A stretch of 64,000 bases of DNA from Nocardioides marmotae (lineage in GTDB: Bacteria > Actinomycetota > Actinomycetes > Propionibacteriales > Nocardioidaceae). The translations under genes and the position numbers were made by a program. Location of the stretch: positions 2,728,001 to 2,792,000 of the forward strand of contig NZ_CP053660.1 in assembly GCF_013177455.1 (NCBI RefSeq), given 5' to 3'. Shown piece after piece: positions 34,550 through 44,022 of the stretch. The notes beneath the pieces are model-generated. The model saw only the letters and a program-made list of their open reading frames with translations. It was not told the DNA's origin and did not search any database. Each line of letters opens with the position of its first letter. Within the stretch, counting starts at the first letter, position 1.

Positions 34550-34909
34550 CTACAGCCCCTGCTGCTTGCGACGCCGGTTGTAGTCGCGCATCCGCTGGGG
34601 GATGCCGACGACCGCGGCGTCGTAGGAGGGGACCTGGTGGCTGTTGCAGAAGCGGTGCGCCCACTCGACCGAGGGGACGCGGCGCCGGGTCCACTCGCCG
34701 TCGTGGGCGACGAGCAGGAGGGTCACGTCGCTGACGGCGGTGCGGGGCTCGACGAACCCCTCGACGCCGCGTCGCGCGACCACCCAGGTGTGCAGGTGGT
34801 CCTCGTCGACCTTGTCCGAGGCGCGTACGCGGGTCGAGCCGGTGCGGAACCCGTCGCTCGCGGGCTTGCTCATCCGCGGGCGACGTCGGAAGCGGTCGGT
34901 CCATGCCAT
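34550..34909 (-). CDS. Conserved-looking protein of unknown function
   Basis: 119 residues, basic at both ends. It starts MAWTDRFRRRPRMSKPASDG and ends in MRDYNRRRKQQGL; the middle has HLHTWVVARRGVEGFVEPRT and SVEWAHRFCNSHQVPSYDAA. No membrane segment or signal peptide is seen and no family was recognised. It is divergent from lpd with a 117-bp shared upstream region. ATG 34909 is the first plausible start; a second ATG in another frame at 34904 is ignored. Confidence 0.65.
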   Translation of the reverse strand: MAWTDRFRRRPRMSKPASDGFRTGSTRVRASDKVDEDHLHTWVVARRGVEGFVEPRTAVSDVTLLLVAHDGEWTRRRVPSVEWAHRFCNSHQVPSYDAAVVGIPQRMRDYNRRRKQQGL

Positions 34910-35026
34910 GGCACCAGTCTGCCGGGGTGGGCGCGACCCGGTGTGGACACGCCCGTAAAGGGTGCAAAGATGGGCGAGCGCTCCCCTGCGATCCAGGGGG
35001 GCCGAGGCCGACAGGGAAGGACCACG

Positions 35027-36418
35027 GTGGCCGACGCCGACTACGACGTACTCATCCTCGGTGCGGGCTCCGGTGGCTATGCCTGTGCCCTGCGCGCGGC
35101 CCAGCTCGGGCTGACGGTGGGCCTCGTCGAGAAGAGCAAGGTCGGTGGCACCTGTCTCCACGTCGGCTGCATCCCGACCAAGGCGCTGCTGCACGCGGCG
35201 GAGGTCGCCGACAGCGCCCGCGAGTCCGAGCGGTTCGGCGTCCGCGCCACGCTCGAGGGCGTCGACGTGCCGGGCGTCCTGAAGTACAAGGACGGCGTCG
35301 TCGACCGCCTCTTCAAGGGCCTCACCGGCCTGGTGAAGAGCCGCGGCATCACCGTCATCGAGGGCGAGGGCCGGCTCACCGGCCCGCGCCAGGTCACCGT
35401 CGGCGACACCGCCTACACCGGCCGGCACGTCGTGCTGGCCTCCGGCTCCTACGCCCGCAGCCTGCCCGGCCTCGAGGTCGACGGCGAGCGGGTGCTGAGC
35501 TCCGAGCACGCCCTGCGCCTGGACCGCGTCCCGCGCAGCGTCGTGGTGCTCGGCGGCGGCGTGATCGGGTGCGAGTTCGCCAGCGTGTGGCGCAGCTTCG
35601 GCGCCGAGGTGACGATCGTCGAGGCGCTCCCCCGCCTGGTCGCCGCCGAGGACGAGGCCAGCTCCAAGGCGCTCGAGCGCGCCTTCCGCAAGCGCGGCAT
35701 CGCCTTCCGCACCGGCACCCGCTTCCAGTCCGTCGAGCCCACCGCCGACGGCGTGCGCGTCACGGTCGCGGCCGAGGGCGGCGAGCCGAGCACGATCGAG
35801 GCCGAGCTGATGCTCGTGGCCGTCGGCCGGGGCCCGGTCACCGACGGGCTCGGGTACGACGAGCAGGGCGTCGCCATGGAGCGCGGGTTCGTGCTGACCG
35901 ACGAGCGCTGCCGCACCTCCGTGGACGGCGTGTACGCCGTCGGCGACATCGTCCCGGGCCTCCAGCTGGCTCACCGCGGCTTCCAGCAGGGCATCTTCGT
36001 CGCCGAGGACATCGCCGGGCTCGACCCGCGGCCCATCGACGAGGCCGCGATCCCCCGCGTCACCTACTCCTCCCCCGAGGTCGCCTCGGTCGGGCTCGAT
36101 GAGCAGACGGCGGCCGAGCGCTTCGGCGCCGACGGCATCGAGTCCGTGACCTACGACCTCGGCGGCAACGGCAAGAGCCAGATCCTCAAGACGCAGGGTT
36201 TCGTCAAGCTCGTCCGCCGGGTCGACGGCCCCGTCGTGGGGATCCACATGGTCGGCGACCGGGTCGGCGAGCTCGTCGGCCAGGCCCAGCTGATCTACGG
36301 CTGGGAGGGGTACCCGGAGGACGTCGCTCCGCTCGTCCACGCCCACCCCACGCAGAACGAGGCGCTCGGCGAGGCCCATCTCGCCCTCGCCGGCAAACCG
36401 CTGCACGCGCACTCCTGA
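35027..36418 (+). CDS. lpd: Dihydrolipoamide dehydrogenase (E3)
   Basis: 463 residues, normal for E3. The FAD-binding LILGAGSGGYACALRAA starts at residue 8, and GGTCLHVGCIPTKALLH carries the redox-active disulfide. VVLGGGVIGCEFASVW is the NAD-binding fold, VYAVGDIVPG the second FAD motif, and HAHPTQNEALGEA near the C-terminus gives the catalytic His-Glu pair. It reoxidises dihydrolipoyl groups of 2-oxoacid dehydrogenase complexes and the glycine cleavage system. GTG 35027 follows GGAAGGA. It lies 30 bp upstream of the E2 gene, so both are probably co-transcribed. Confidence 0.95.
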   Translation: MADADYDVLILGAGSGGYACALRAAQLGLTVGLVEKSKVGGTCLHVGCIPTKALLHAAEVADSARESERFGVRATLEGVDVPGVLKYKDGVVDRLFKGLTGLVKSRGITVIEGEGRLTGPRQVTVGDTAYTGRHVVLASGSYARSLPGLEVDGERVLSSEHALRLDRVPRSVVVLGGGVIGCEFASVWRSFGAEVTIVEALPRLVAAEDEASSKALERAFRKRGIAFRTGTRFQSVEPTADGVRVTVAAEGGEPSTIEAELMLVAVGRGPVTDGLGYDEQGVAMERGFVLTDERCRTSVDGVYAVGDIVPGLQLAHRGFQQGIFVAEDIAGLDPRPIDEAAIPRVTYSSPEVASVGLDEQTAAERFGADGIESVTYDLGGNGKSQILKTQGFVKLVRRVDGPVVGIHMVGDRVGELVGQAQLIYGWEGYPEDVAPLVHAHPTQNEALGEAHLALAGKPLHAHS

Positions 36419-36448
36419 TCACCGCAACCACGAAGAGCGAAGGAACTC

Positions 36449-38329
36449 ATGGCCACCGAAGTCAACCTCCCGGCCCTCGGGGAATCCGTCACCGAAGGAA
36501 CCGTCACCCGCTGGCTGAAGTCCGTGGGTGACGCGGTCGCCGTCGACGAGCCGCTGCTCGAGGTCTCCACCGACAAGGTCGACACCGAGATCCCCTCCCC
36601 CGTCGCGGGCACCCTGCTCGAGATCAAGGCGCAGGAGGACGACACGGTCGAGGTCGGCGCCGTCCTGGCCGTCATCGGCGACGAGGGCGAGTCCGCGGGC
36701 GACGCCTCCGGCTCCGCCGAGCCCGAGGCCCAGCCCCAGGACGAGGAGCAGTCCGAGAAGAAGGCCGAGCAGGAGGAGGAGATCGCCGAGGACAAGGGCG
36801 ACCTCCCCGCCGGCGACGAGACCCCCGAGGCCGACAAGCCCGAGTCCCCCGCCGCCTCCGGCGGTGACAGCGGCGGAAGTGGTGGTGGCGGCGGTACGCC
36901 GGTCACCCTCCCCGCCCTGGGCGAGTCGGTCACCGAGGGCACCGTGACCCGCTGGCTGAAGTCGGTCGGCGACGACGTCGCCGTCGACGAGCCGCTGCTC
37001 GAGGTCTCCACCGACAAGGTCGACACCGAGATCCCCTCGCCGGTCGCGGGCACGCTGCTCGAGATCAAGGCCGAGGAGGACGAGACCGTCGAGGTCGGCG
37101 CCGAGCTGGCGATCATCGGCGACAAGGGCGCCGCTCCGCAGGCCAAGGCCGAGGAGCCGGCGCAGGAGTCCGCGCCGGAGCCGGAGCCGGAGCCCGCCCC
37201 CGAGCCGGAGCCCGAGCCCGCCGAGGAGGACGAGGCCGCCACCGAGCAGCCCGAGCCCGAGAAGGACCACGAGCCGGCCGCCGAGACCGCGCCCGCCCCG
37301 AGCTCGCAGTCGCCGAGCACCGGCGAGCGCTCCTCGGAGACCTCCGGTGACGCCTCCGGTGACAAGGAGCAGGCCCGCTCGGAGAAGGCCGCCGACGGTG
37401 CCGGGTACGTCACCCCGCTGGTCCGCAAGCTCGCCGCCCAGCACGACGTCGACCTCTCGAGCGTCGAGGGCACCGGCGTCGGCGGCCGCATCCGCAAGCA
37501 GGACGTGCTCGACGCGGCCAAGGCCCAGCAGCAGGCCCAGCAGCAGGCGCCCGCCGAGCCGGCGGCGCAGGCCCCGGCCGCGAGCAGCCGGCAGGCCCCC
37601 TCGGTCACGCCCTCCCCGCTGCGCGGGACGACCGAGAAGATCAGCCGCCTGCGCAAGATCATCGCCGAGCGGATGGTCGACTCGCTGCAGACCGGTGCCC
37701 AGCTGACCCAGGTCATCGAGGTCGACGTCACCAACATCGCGCGGCTGCGCGACGCGGTGAAGGCCGACTTCCTCGCCCGCGAGGGCGTGAAGCTGTCGTA
37801 CCTGCCGTTCTTCGCCAAGGCCGCCGTCGACGCCCTCAAGCAGCACCCGAAGCTGAACGCGGGCATCGACACCGAGGCCGGGGAGATCACCTACTACGAC
37901 CGCGAGAACCTCGCGATCGCGGTGGACACCGAGAAGGGCCTGATCACCCCGGTGGTCAAGGACGCCGGCGATCTCTCGATCGCGGGCCTGGCCAAGAAGA
38001 TCGCGGACGTCGCGCAGCGCACGCGGACCAACAAGATCGGTCCCGACGAGCTGTCCGGCGGCACCTTCACGATCACCAACCTCGGCAGCGTGGGCGCCCT
38101 GTGGGACACCCCGATCATCAACAAGCCGCAGGTCGCCATCCTCGGCCCGGGCGCGGTCGTCAAGCGCCCGGTCGTCATCGACGACCCGAACCTCGGCGAG
38201 ACGATCGCGGTGCGCCACATGGTCTACCTCGCGCTGACCTACGACCACCGGCTGGTCGACGGCGCCGACGCGGGCCGCTTCCTCCAGGACGTCAAGAAGC
38301 GCCTGGAGGCCGGCGTCTTCGACGTCTGA
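36449..38329 (+). CDS. sucB: 2-oxoacid dehydrogenase E2 acyltransferase with two lipoyl domains
   Basis: 626 residues. Two lipoyl domains (about 1-78 and 150-228) each contain [18 protein letters not shown] with the lipoylated Lys. They are separated and followed by acidic Ala/Pro/Glu linkers. The E3-binding domain ([27 protein letters not shown]) lies near 320-355. The catalytic domain ends with [16 protein letters not shown], containing the HxxxDG active site. Members near lipB/lipA in actinobacteria serve the 2-oxoglutarate and/or pyruvate complexes, so dlaT would be an equally valid name. It needs the lipB/lipA products encoded downstream. Confidence 0.92.
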   Translation: MATEVNLPALGESVTEGTVTRWLKSVGDAVAVDEPLLEVSTDKVDTEIPSPVAGTLLEIKAQEDDTVEVGAVLAVIGDEGESAGDASGSAEPEAQPQDEEQSEKKAEQEEEIAEDKGDLPAGDETPEADKPESPAASGGDSGGSGGGGGTPVTLPALGESVTEGTVTRWLKSVGDDVAVDEPLLEVSTDKVDTEIPSPVAGTLLEIKAEEDETVEVGAELAIIGDKGAAPQAKAEEPAQESAPEPEPEPAPEPEPEPAEEDEAATEQPEPEKDHEPAAETAPAPSSQSPSTGERSSETSGDASGDKEQARSEKAADGAGYVTPLVRKLAAQHDVDLSSVEGTGVGGRIRKQDVLDAAKAQQQAQQQAPAEPAAQAPAASSRQAPSVTPSPLRGTTEKISRLRKIIAERMVDSLQTGAQLTQVIEVDVTNIARLRDAVKADFLAREGVKLSYLPFFAKAAVDALKQHPKLNAGIDTEAGEITYYDRENLAIAVDTEKGLITPVVKDAGDLSIAGLAKKIADVAQRTRTNKIGPDELSGGTFTITNLGSVGALWDTPIINKPQVAILGPGAVVKRPVVIDDPNLGETIAVRHMVYLALTYDHRLVDGADAGRFLQDVKKRLEAGVFDV

Positions 38330-38360
38330 GCACCACCAGCACCACCCCAGCACCACCGGC

Positions 38361-38391
38361 AGGGCCCGGGACCGCACAGGTCCCGGGCCCT
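38361..38391 (+). terminator. Strong hairpin terminator after sucB
   Basis: AGGGCCCGGGACC (38361-38373) and GGTCCCGGGCCCT (38379-38391) form a perfect 13-bp stem with a 5-nt loop, 31 bp after the sucB stop. Confidence 0.85.
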
Positions 38392-38437
38392 GTCCCATTC
38401 CGTCCCGTCCCTGCCGACTCGGCACCCCCGAACCGTC

Positions 38438-38654
38438 GAGTCGGCACTTCTGACCCGCCGAGTGGTCACCTCTGACCGGCCGAGTGGTCAGTTCTGGCTC
38501 ACCGAGTCCTCACTTCTGGTTGGCCGCACCAGAAGTGCTGACTCGACCCGCCACAACCGCCCACTCGCCGCGCCACAGGTGCCGACTCGACCCGCCACAA
38601 CCGCCCACTCGCCGCGCCACAGGTGCCGACTCGGCCCGCCAGAAGTGCCGACTC
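38438..38654. repeat. Array of ten 22-bp units, four direct then six inverted
   Basis: Units begin with GAGTSGGCACTTCTGG-like sequence and run exactly 22 bp. Direct copies start at 38438, 38460, 38482 and 38504. Inverted copies read on the minus strand start at 38654, 38632, 38610, 38588, 38566 and 38544. The two halves meet at 38523-38525. A degenerate extra half-unit lies near 38413. Two inverted unit types alternate to give a perfect 44-bp duplication. There are no unique spacers, so it is not a CRISPR array. It lies between the sucB terminator and the next gene; function unknown. Confidence 0.85.
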
Positions 38655-38693
38655 GGCGGGGGGTGGGCTTGGGCGTCCTGGGAGGCTCACGGG

Positions 38694-39584
38694 ATGCGGA
38701 TCGTGATCGCCGGCTCCTCCGGCTTCCTGGGCAGCCACCTCGTCGATGCGCTGCGCGAGCGCGACCACCACGTCACCCGCCTCGTACGTCGCGTGCCGAC
38801 CGCGCCCGACGAGGCGGCCTGGGACCCGGCAGCCGGGACCTACGACCGCGACGCGCTCCACGGGGCGGACGTGGTGGTCAACCTCGCCGGCTCACCCACG
38901 CTGGGCAACCCGCACTCCTCGGCCTGGGCGCGGGAGCTGCGCGAGAGCCGGGTGACCTCCACGCAGGTGCTCGCCCGGGCGGTCGCCGACGCCCCGCGCC
39001 CGCCGGCGTACCTCGCGGGCAACGGCATCTCCTACTACGGCGACCACGGCGACCAGGTGCTGACCGAGGACTCCGACAGCCGCGGCCACGCGCTGCTGAC
39101 CGAGGTGACCCGCGCCTGGCAGGCGGCCGCGCAGCCGGCGGTCGAGGCGGGCGCGCGGGTCTGCTACCTGCGGACCGCGCCGGTGATGGACCGCCGCGCC
39201 GCGCCGCTGAAGCTGCTCGCGCCGCTCTTCCGCTCCGGGCTCGGCGCCCGGCTCGGCAACGGCCGCCAGCACATGGCGATGATCTCGCTGCGGGACTGGG
39301 TCGGCGCGGTCACCTTCCTCGCCGAGGACGCCTCGGTGAGCGGTCCGGTGAACCTGACCTGTCCGCAGGCGCCGACGAACGCGGAGTTCACCCGCGCCCT
39401 GGGCCGTGCGGTGCGCCGCCCGGCCGTGCTCCCCGTCCCCGCGTTCGCGCTGCGGGCCGGTGCGGGCGCGATGGCGCCGGAGCTGCTCGGCTCGCTCAAC
39501 GTCCGACCGGCCGTGCTCGAGGCCGCGGGGTACGAGTTCCGCGACCCCGACGTCGAGGCCGTGCTCGCCACCGGGCTGCGCTGA
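38694..39584 (+). CDS. TIGR01777-type NAD(P)-dependent epimerase
   Basis: 296 residues of an extended short-chain dehydrogenase. The nucleotide-binding [16 protein letters not shown] starts at residue 5, and [11 protein letters not shown] near 60 and [11 protein letters not shown] near 107 match the TIGR01777 (YfcH/SulA-like) family. The C-terminal [20 protein letters not shown] is also characteristic. The reaction of these proteins is not known. ATG 38694 follows a GGGAGG-like sequence and lies 40 bp right of the 22-bp repeat array. Its place between sucB and lipB is common in actinobacteria. Confidence 0.85.
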   Translation: MRIVIAGSSGFLGSHLVDALRERDHHVTRLVRRVPTAPDEAAWDPAAGTYDRDALHGADVVVNLAGSPTLGNPHSSAWARELRESRVTSTQVLARAVADAPRPPAYLAGNGISYYGDHGDQVLTEDSDSRGHALLTEVTRAWQAAAQPAVEAGARVCYLRTAPVMDRRAAPLKLLAPLFRSGLGARLGNGRQHMAMISLRDWVGAVTFLAEDASVSGPVNLTCPQAPTNAEFTRALGRAVRRPAVLPVPAFALRAGAGAMAPELLGSLNVRPAVLEAAGYEFRDPDVEAVLATGLR

Positions 39585-39618
39585 GGCCGGTCGCCCGGCC
39601 CGCAGCCCGCGGCGCGCC

Positions 39619-40131
39619 TCAGCCGATCCAGTAGCGCCGCTTGGCCACGGGCTCGCCCGGCTGCTCGCGGACGTCCTCGAGCACCCCGCCGCACCGCTCG
39701 ATGGTCGCGGCGGACGCGAGGTTGTCGTCGTCGCAGGTCACCAGCACCCGGTCGACGCCGCCGGCGCGCGCGAGCACCAGCGACTGCCGCAGGATCTCCG
39801 TGGCGTACCCGCGGCGGCGGTGCGCCGGCCGGACGCCGTACCCCACGTGCCCGCCGTACGCCGCCAGCCAGTCGTTGAGCGCGAACCGGACCGACAGCCG
39901 CCCGACGATCTCGCCGTCCACCTCCGCGACGAGGAACGCCGCCGGCACCCGCCCCTCGGGCAGGGCGAGGCCGACCCGCTCGCGCTCGTACTGCGCCAGC
40001 AGGTCGGCCCAGGTCCGCTCGGGAGACCACCCCAGCACGAACTCGAAGCCGTCGGCCGCCAGCTCCTCGTGCGCCCGCAGCGCCTCCGCCTCGTCGTCGG
40101 TCCGCAGCGGTCGCAGCCTCAGGTCGCTCAT
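39619..40131 (-). CDS. GNAT-family acetyltransferase
   Basis: 170 residues. The fold has a RimJ-like start ([18 protein letters not shown]), [19 protein letters not shown] near residue 108 as the acetyl-CoA pyrophosphate loop (RxxGxA type), and [19 protein letters not shown], where the Asn and following helix complete the cofactor site. Substrate unknown. ATG 40131 follows GGAGGATGG. It is convergent with the epimerase gene. Confidence 0.85.
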   Translation of the reverse strand: MSDLRLRPLRTDDEAEALRAHEELAADGFEFVLGWSPERTWADLLAQYERERVGLALPEGRVPAAFLVAEVDGEIVGRLSVRFALNDWLAAYGGHVGYGVRPAHRRRGYATEILRQSLVLARAGGVDRVLVTCDDDNLASAATIERCGGVLEDVREQPGEPVAKRRYWIG

Positions 40132-40194
40132 GCGGCCATCCTCCCGGGTCGACGCCCCACCCATCACACGAATTTCACCGGACCGTGGCGGACC

Positions 40195-40695
40195 TCACCG
40201 GACCTCGGCGACGAGCCACTCCCCCGCGGCCCGCACGAGCGTGACCCGCCGCGTCGTCGGGCCGTCCTCGGGCAGCCGCACGTCGACGCCGCGGCCGACC
40301 GCGCGGCCCGCAGCCACCCGGTCGGTCACCCGCAGGACGAGTCGGTGCGTCGCGGCGGCGACGACCTCGACGGAGATCAGGGCGAGCCGCAGGTCCTCCA
40401 CCACCAGCCCGCGGCCGGTCCACCGCTCGAGCATCGCCCGATCCTTCCGGCCGGCCGCGGAGCCGGGCACGTAGAGCCGGTCGAGCGCGTCGACGTCGCC
40501 CGCGGCCCAGGCGGCCGACCGTCGACGGTCCCAGTCGGCGAGCACCGCCCGGGCGTCGGGCCCCGCCGCAGCGGCCGGCCGCACCCGCGACGAAGGTGGC
40601 CCCGCGCCACCCATGAGGAGTACCCCGGGCACCACGAGGGCCACGGTGGCGAGGAACGAGACGAGGAGCAGGAGGGGTCGGCGCACCCTGGTCAC
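40195..40695 (-). CDS. Exported or membrane-anchored protein, SnoaL/NTF2-like
   Basis: 166 residues. A basic start (MTRVRRP) and hydrophobic helix ([23 protein letters not shown]) indicate a signal anchor. The rest resembles a small NTF2-like cone fold: [28 protein letters not shown], then beta strands ending [17 protein letters not shown]. No catalytic residues can be assigned. It is divergent from lipB, whose leaderless promoter lies within the 51-bp gap. Confidence 0.65.
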   Translation of the reverse strand: MTRVRRPLLLLVSFLATVALVVPGVLLMGGAGPPSSRVRPAAAAGPDARAVLADWDRRRSAAWAAGDVDALDRLYVPGSAAGRKDRAMLERWTGRGLVVEDLRLALISVEVVAAATHRLVLRVTDRVAAGRAVGRGVDVRLPEDGPTTRRVTLVRAAGEWLVAEVR

Positions 40696-40733
40696 CTACC
40701 CACCGGGCGGGGGCCCGCGCCGTTGTCCACAGG

Positions 40734-40739
40734 TAGAGT
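40734..40739 (+). promoter_or_regulatory. Leaderless -10 of lipB
   Basis: TAGAGT is followed by 7 nt and then the GTG of lipB at 40747, matching the TANNNT-N7-start pattern of leaderless actinobacterial transcripts. Confidence 0.65.
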
Positions 40740-40746
40740 CGAGCGG

Positions 40747-41475
40747 GTGAGCACGCTGACGTTCCGCACGGTCGGCCTCGGGGACGACGCCCTGGACTAC
40801 CTCGCCGCCTGGGACCTCCAGCGCGAGGTCCACGCCCAGGTCGCGGACGGTGCGGCACCACCGACCGTCCTCCTGCTTGAGCACCCGCCGGTCTACACCG
40901 CGGGCAAGCGCACCGAGCCGCACGAGCGCCCGCTCGACCCCGGCGGCGCGCAGGTCGTCGATGTCGACCGCGGCGGCAAGATCACCTTCCACGGGCCCGG
41001 CCAGCTGGTCGGCTACCCGATCGTCGCGCTGCCCGACCACGTCAAGGTCGTCGACTACGTCCGCCGGGTCGAGGAGGCGCTCATCGCCGTCTGCGCCGAC
41101 CTCGGCGTCACGACTGCCCGCGTCCCGGGCCGCAGCGGCGTGTGGCTGCGTGCGGACGACCGCGGCCCCGAGCGGAAGATCGCGGCCATCGGCATCCGGG
41201 TCAGCCGCGGTGTGACCATGCACGGCTTCTCGCTCAACTGCGACGTCGACCTCGACTGGTACGACCGGTTCGTCCCCTGCGGCATCGCCGACGCCGGGGT
41301 CACCACGCTGACCGCCGAGCTCGGCCGCCGCGTCACCACCGCCGACGTGCTGCCGCTCGTGGAGCGGCACCTGGCGACGTACCTCGCCTGGGAGCCGTAC
41401 GACGCCACGCCGGACTACGACGCCCGCCCCGAGCCGGGCCGCGGCCCCCGCATCGAGCTGGTCACCCCGAGGTAG
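40747..41475 (+). CDS. lipB: Octanoyltransferase
   Basis: 242 residues. Family motifs: [15 protein letters not shown] near residue 40, [19 protein letters not shown] near 78, [28 protein letters not shown] with the catalytic Lys, and [14 protein letters not shown] with the acyl-binding Cys. It transfers octanoate from acyl carrier protein to lipoyl domains, such as those of the E2 at 36449. GTG 40747 is 7 nt after TAGAGT, suggesting leaderless translation. lipA follows at 44023, separated by an ABC transporter and a small protein. Confidence 0.95.
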   Translation: MSTLTFRTVGLGDDALDYLAAWDLQREVHAQVADGAAPPTVLLLEHPPVYTAGKRTEPHERPLDPGGAQVVDVDRGGKITFHGPGQLVGYPIVALPDHVKVVDYVRRVEEALIAVCADLGVTTARVPGRSGVWLRADDRGPERKIAAIGIRVSRGVTMHGFSLNCDVDLDWYDRFVPCGIADAGVTTLTAELGRRVTTADVLPLVERHLATYLAWEPYDATPDYDARPEPGRGPRIELVTPR

Positions 41476-41531
41476 CCCCCGCCCGGCGCGTCCCGCCCGG
41501 CACCGGAGCCGTCCGCTGCTTGGATCGTCGG

Positions 41532-42470
41532 GTGCCCGACCTAGCGATCGAGACCCAGGGGCTCCGCAAGGAGTTCCGCACGCGCCGCGGGCTGCGCGTC
41601 GCCGTGGCCGACCTCGACCTGGCGGTCCCCGCCGGCGGGGTGCACGGCTTCCTCGGGCCCAACGGCTCCGGCAAGACCACGACGATCCGGATGCTCCTCG
41701 GGCTGGCCCGCCCCACCCGCGGCACGATGCGCCTGCTGGGTCACCCCGTGCCCGAGCAGCTCCCCGACGTCGTCGACCGGGTCGGGGCGGTGGTGGAGTC
41801 CCCGAAGTTCTCCCCCAACCTCAGCGGCCGGCAGAACCTCCTGCTGCTGGCGCGCTCGATCGACGTGCCCGACAGCCGGGTCGACGCCGCGGTGGAGACG
41901 GTCGGGCTGACCGGCCGCGACCGCGACCGGTACCGCGCCTACTCCCTGGGCATGAAGCAGCGGCTGGCCATCGCCGCCACGCTGCTCAAGGACCCCGCGC
42001 TGCTCATCCTCGACGAGCCCACCAACGGGCTGGACCCTGCCGGCATCCGGGAGATCCGCGAGACGATCCGCGGGCTCGGCGAGGCCGGGGTGACGGTGCT
42101 GCTCAGCTCCCACATCCTCGCCGAGGTCCAGCAGGTCTGCACCTCCGCGACCATCGTCGGCCACGGCCGCCTGCTCGCCTCCGGCACCGTCGAGGACCTG
42201 CTCGGGTCCAGCACCACCCACCGCGTCGTGGTGCCCGACCCCGCCGCCGCCTCGGCGGTGCTCGCGGCGGCCGGCGTGCCCGCCACCGCGGCCGACGGCG
42301 CGCTGCGGGTCGAGACCGACGACCCGGCCGCGGTCACCCGGCTGCTCGCCGCCGCCGACATCTGGCTGACCGAGCTGGTGCCGCTCCGCCCGGATCTCGA
42401 GTCGATCTTCCTCCAGCTCACCGCCGACGACACCCTCGGCTCCCCCACCGTCGAGGAGGAGGCCCGATGA
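41532..42470 (+). CDS. ABC exporter ATPase
   Basis: 312 residues. Walker A (GPNGSGKTTTIR), the signature (YSLGMKQRLAIA), Walker B ([13 protein letters not shown]) and the H-loop (SSHILAE) are intact. The C-terminal ~90 residues match the accessory domain of drug/lantibiotic-type exporters. GTG 41532 is the likely start. The stop overlaps the permease ATG (ATGA), so the pair is coupled. Substrate unknown; such pairs often export peptides or confer drug tolerance. Confidence 0.88.
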   Translation: MPDLAIETQGLRKEFRTRRGLRVAVADLDLAVPAGGVHGFLGPNGSGKTTTIRMLLGLARPTRGTMRLLGHPVPEQLPDVVDRVGAVVESPKFSPNLSGRQNLLLLARSIDVPDSRVDAAVETVGLTGRDRDRYRAYSLGMKQRLAIAATLLKDPALLILDEPTNGLDPAGIREIRETIRGLGEAGVTVLLSSHILAEVQQVCTSATIVGHGRLLASGTVEDLLGSSTTHRVVVPDPAAASAVLAAAGVPATAADGALRVETDDPAAVTRLLAAADIWLTELVPLRPDLESIFLQLTADDTLGSPTVEEEAR

Positions 42471-43426
42471 GGTCGCTGCTGCGCGTCGAGCTGACCCGGC
42501 TGCGGTGGCGCCGCGCCGTCCTGCTGCTCCTGCTGGGGTGCCTCGTCGTCCCGGCCCTGATCGCGGTGGCGACGATCTGGGGCTCCCGCCCGGTCTCGGA
42601 GTCGGAGATGGCCACGATCCGCAGCGAAGCGGCCTCGGAGATCGCCCGCTGCGAGCGCCGTCCCCGGCAGTTCGGCGTGCCGCCCGCCCGCGCCGCCGAG
42701 CGCTGCCCCGAGCTGGTCGTGAGCTGGTACGTCGGCAGGCAGGACCTCAGCCTGGCCCGCGAGCGCGGGGGCTCCGGCCTGGCCGTGACCGGCACGCTCA
42801 CCGTGCTGCTGATGCTGGTGGCCACCACGTTCGTCGGGCACGACTGGAACACCGGGTCGGTGAGCAACCAGCTGCTCTTCCGGCCCCGCCGGGGCCGGGT
42901 GTGGCTGGCCAAGGCGGTCGTGGTGACCGGCACCGCCCTGGCGACCGCGGTGGTCGTCGCCACGGCGTACTGGCTGGTGCTGTGGGGCGTGATGCAGGCC
43001 CGCGACCTCACCGTCGCCGAGGGCGGTCTGCGCACCTCGCTGCTCCTCGGCCTGCGCGGGGCCGGGATCGCGGCGGCGGCGGCGCTGGGCTGCTACGCGC
43101 TGACCATGCTGCTGCGCAGCACGGTGGCCACGCTCGGGGTCGTGCTGGCCGTCGCGTTCGCGTCGCTGCTGCTCCTCGACGCCGCCGGCGTGCCCGAGCC
43201 GTGGCAGCCGCTGCCGAACGTCGCAGCGGTGCTCCAGGACGGCACGGAGTACTGGGTCGAGGTCCCGCCGTCCTGCTACGACGGCGTCGAGAGGGCCCCC
43301 GAGGGCTCGCTCTGCGACGACACCCGCGACCTGCCCCTGTGGCGGGGCGCGGCGTACCACGGCGCCGGCCTGCTGCTCGTGGGTGCCGCCTCGGTGCTCT
43401 CGTTCCGCCGCCGCGACGTGCCCTGA
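42467..43426 (+). CDS. ABC exporter permease
   Basis: 319 residues with about six membrane helices: an N-terminal helix (AVLLLLLGCLVVPALIAVATIW), a large extracytoplasmic loop with several Cys residues (~50-90), then helices from residue ~105 on, including VTGTLTVLLMLVATTFVG. It is typical of ABC-2 permeases. It is translationally coupled with the ATPase upstream. The final helix (GAGLLLVGAASVLSF) precedes a short basic tail. Confidence 0.83.
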   Translation: MRSLLRVELTRLRWRRAVLLLLLGCLVVPALIAVATIWGSRPVSESEMATIRSEAASEIARCERRPRQFGVPPARAAERCPELVVSWYVGRQDLSLARERGGSGLAVTGTLTVLLMLVATTFVGHDWNTGSVSNQLLFRPRRGRVWLAKAVVVTGTALATAVVVATAYWLVLWGVMQARDLTVAEGGLRTSLLLGLRGAGIAAAAALGCYALTMLLRSTVATLGVVLAVAFASLLLLDAAGVPEPWQPLPNVAAVLQDGTEYWVEVPPSCYDGVERAPEGSLCDDTRDLPLWRGAAYHGAGLLLVGAASVLSFRRRDVP

Positions 43427-43447
43427 GACGTTCCCCCTGGCCGGGGC

Positions 43448-43951
43448 TCAGCCGAGCCGGCGGTAGTGCCCGGACATCGCCGGGTAGTAGTCGCGGTCGA
43501 AGTCGATGGCCGCGACGTCGCCGCCGGTCAGCGAGGCGACGAGCCGGTCGAGGTAGTACTCCCAGCCGGGGCCGACGCTCTCGGCCGCGGTCGGGTCGAT
43601 GCCGGGCTGCTTGAAGGTCAGCAGGGTGCCGCCGTCGGTGGCGGCGCCGAGCTCGAGCTCGAGGTCCCACCAGTCGTCGCCGACCCGCGAGACCAGCACC
43701 AGGCGCTGCGGCGGCTCGCAGACGTTGATCGTCATCTGCTCGGCCGGCGCGTGCTCGCCCTCGGCGGTCATCGTGAACATGACCTGGCCCTCGGCGGGGT
43801 CGCCGGTCCAGGTGCCGATCCACCGCTCGAGCCGGGCGGGCTCGGTCAGCGCCGCCCACACCTCGGTGGCGGGCAGCGGGAGGTGGCGGGTGAGCATCAG
43901 GGTGCCGCCGACGACGCGGCCGGTGGGAGCGGGCATGGGTCCATCGTGCAC
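43448..43951 (-). CDS. SRPBCC/AHSA1-like domain protein
   Basis: 167 residues of START-like fold: [27 protein letters not shown] near residue 18, [22 protein letters not shown], and [19 protein letters not shown]. The C-terminal helix has [17 protein letters not shown]. Members bind hydrophobic ligands or act as Hsp90 co-chaperone-like proteins; the ligand here is unknown. ATG 43951 follows GAGG at a good distance; an internal ATG at 43936 is the alternative. It is convergent with the ABC permease. Confidence 0.83.
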   Translation of the reverse strand: MHDGPMPAPTGRVVGGTLMLTRHLPLPATEVWAALTEPARLERWIGTWTGDPAEGQVMFTMTAEGEHAPAEQMTINVCEPPQRLVLVSRVGDDWWDLELELGAATDGGTLLTFKQPGIDPTAAESVGPGWEYYLDRLVASLTGGDVAAIDFDRDYYPAMSGHYRRLG

Positions 43952-44009
43952 CTCGCCCCGCGAGCGTCCGGCGGTCGCCGGCGAGTCGGGGTCGTGCCGG
44001 CCCGCGGCG

Positions 44010-44015
44010 TACAGT
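44010..44015 (+). promoter_or_regulatory. Leaderless -10 of lipA
   Basis: TACAGT is followed by 7 nt and then GTG 44023, the lipA start. This spacing decides for 44023 over the in-frame GTG at 44014, which would lie inside the -10 box. Confidence 0.65.
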
Positions 44016-44022
44016 GATCGAC

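Noticed and set aside
38438-38654. CRISPR array
   Set aside because: Units are contiguous with a 22-bp period, no unique spacers and both orientations; no cas genes are nearby.
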